Shown: piece by piece, positions 6,998-7,024 of the stretch
How positions within the stretch are numbered: position 1 is the first letter of the stretch
How the letters are laid out: every line of letters starts with the position of its first letter
Source: Burkholderiales bacterium
GTDB lineage: Bacteria; Pseudomonadota; Gammaproteobacteria; Burkholderiales; Burkholderiaceae_C
Length of the DNA stretch: 7,024 nucleotides
Assembly: GCA_011390055.1 (NCBI GenBank)
Contig: JAABTC010000091.1
Span: forward strand, 1 to 7,024
Reading direction: 5' to 3'
The notes under the pieces: generated by a model
What the model was told of the DNA's origin: nothing
What the model saw: only the letters and a program-made list of their open reading frames with translations
Database searches by the model: none
Position numbers and translations under genes: made by a program

Positions 6998-7018
6998 ATG
7001 CGGGGCCGATCCCCGCAT
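6998..7018 (+). terminator. Perfect 8-bp hairpin after the TIR gene, likely terminator
   Basis: ATGCGGGG and CCCCGCAT pair exactly around a 5-base CCGAT loop, 11 bases after the TGA at 6984-6986. The few bases left in the window (TGTCGG) show no U-tract, so its strength as an intrinsic terminator is uncertain. Confidence 0.6.
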
Positions 7019-7024
7019 TGTCGG

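Noticed and set aside
1..7024. Mobile element, CRISPR array or defence island around the TIR gene
   Set aside because: No transposase, integrase, terminal repeats or spaced direct repeats were seen, base composition is uniform, and the neighbours are not known defence genes.

Overview
The window is high-GC, densely coding DNA (C/G strongly preferred at third codon positions), most likely from a proteobacterium of the Xanthomonadales or Burkholderiales type. That placement rests on composition and the mix of protein families (SOUL-family secreted protein, FecR/DUF6600-type exported protein, TolB-like/TPR receptor). No RNA gene or species marker is present, so the lineage is an inference.

Layout: four genes in two blocks. 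The left block reads leftwards. A Sec-exported SOUL-family (heme-binding-like) protein (2186 to 1563) is followed with no gap by a FAD-dependent amine-oxidase/phytoene-desaturase-like oxidoreductase that starts at a GTG (1562) and runs off the left edge with about 520 residues visible. The SOUL stop codon TAG directly abuts the GTG, so the pair is very probably one translationally coupled operon. A 304-base divergent intergenic region (2187-2490) should hold promoters for both directions, but none could be called confidently.

The right block reads rightwards. It begins with a 787-residue exported FecR-domain protein that has a tryptophan-rich DUF6600-like segment, a long Ala/Pro/Arg disordered stretch, a Glu/Gln/Ala/Arg coiled coil of about 110 residues and a small two-cysteine C-terminal module. 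A perfect 8-bp GC hairpin (4875-4894) follows it. Next comes a separate gene for a TIR - transmembrane - TolB-like - TPR protein (5025-6986), closed by a second perfect 8-bp hairpin (6998-7018).

The most interesting object is the TIR protein. It has the layout of CadC-like membrane receptors (cytoplasmic effector, one membrane helix, TolB-like plus TPR extracytoplasmic part), but a TIR domain with the conserved active-site-type glutamate occupies the place of the DNA-binding domain. It could be a membrane-gated TIR NADase or signalling receptor. No neighbouring gene in the window belongs to a known defence system, so a role in immunity is not shown. No mobile element, CRISPR array, tRNA or rRNA was seen.
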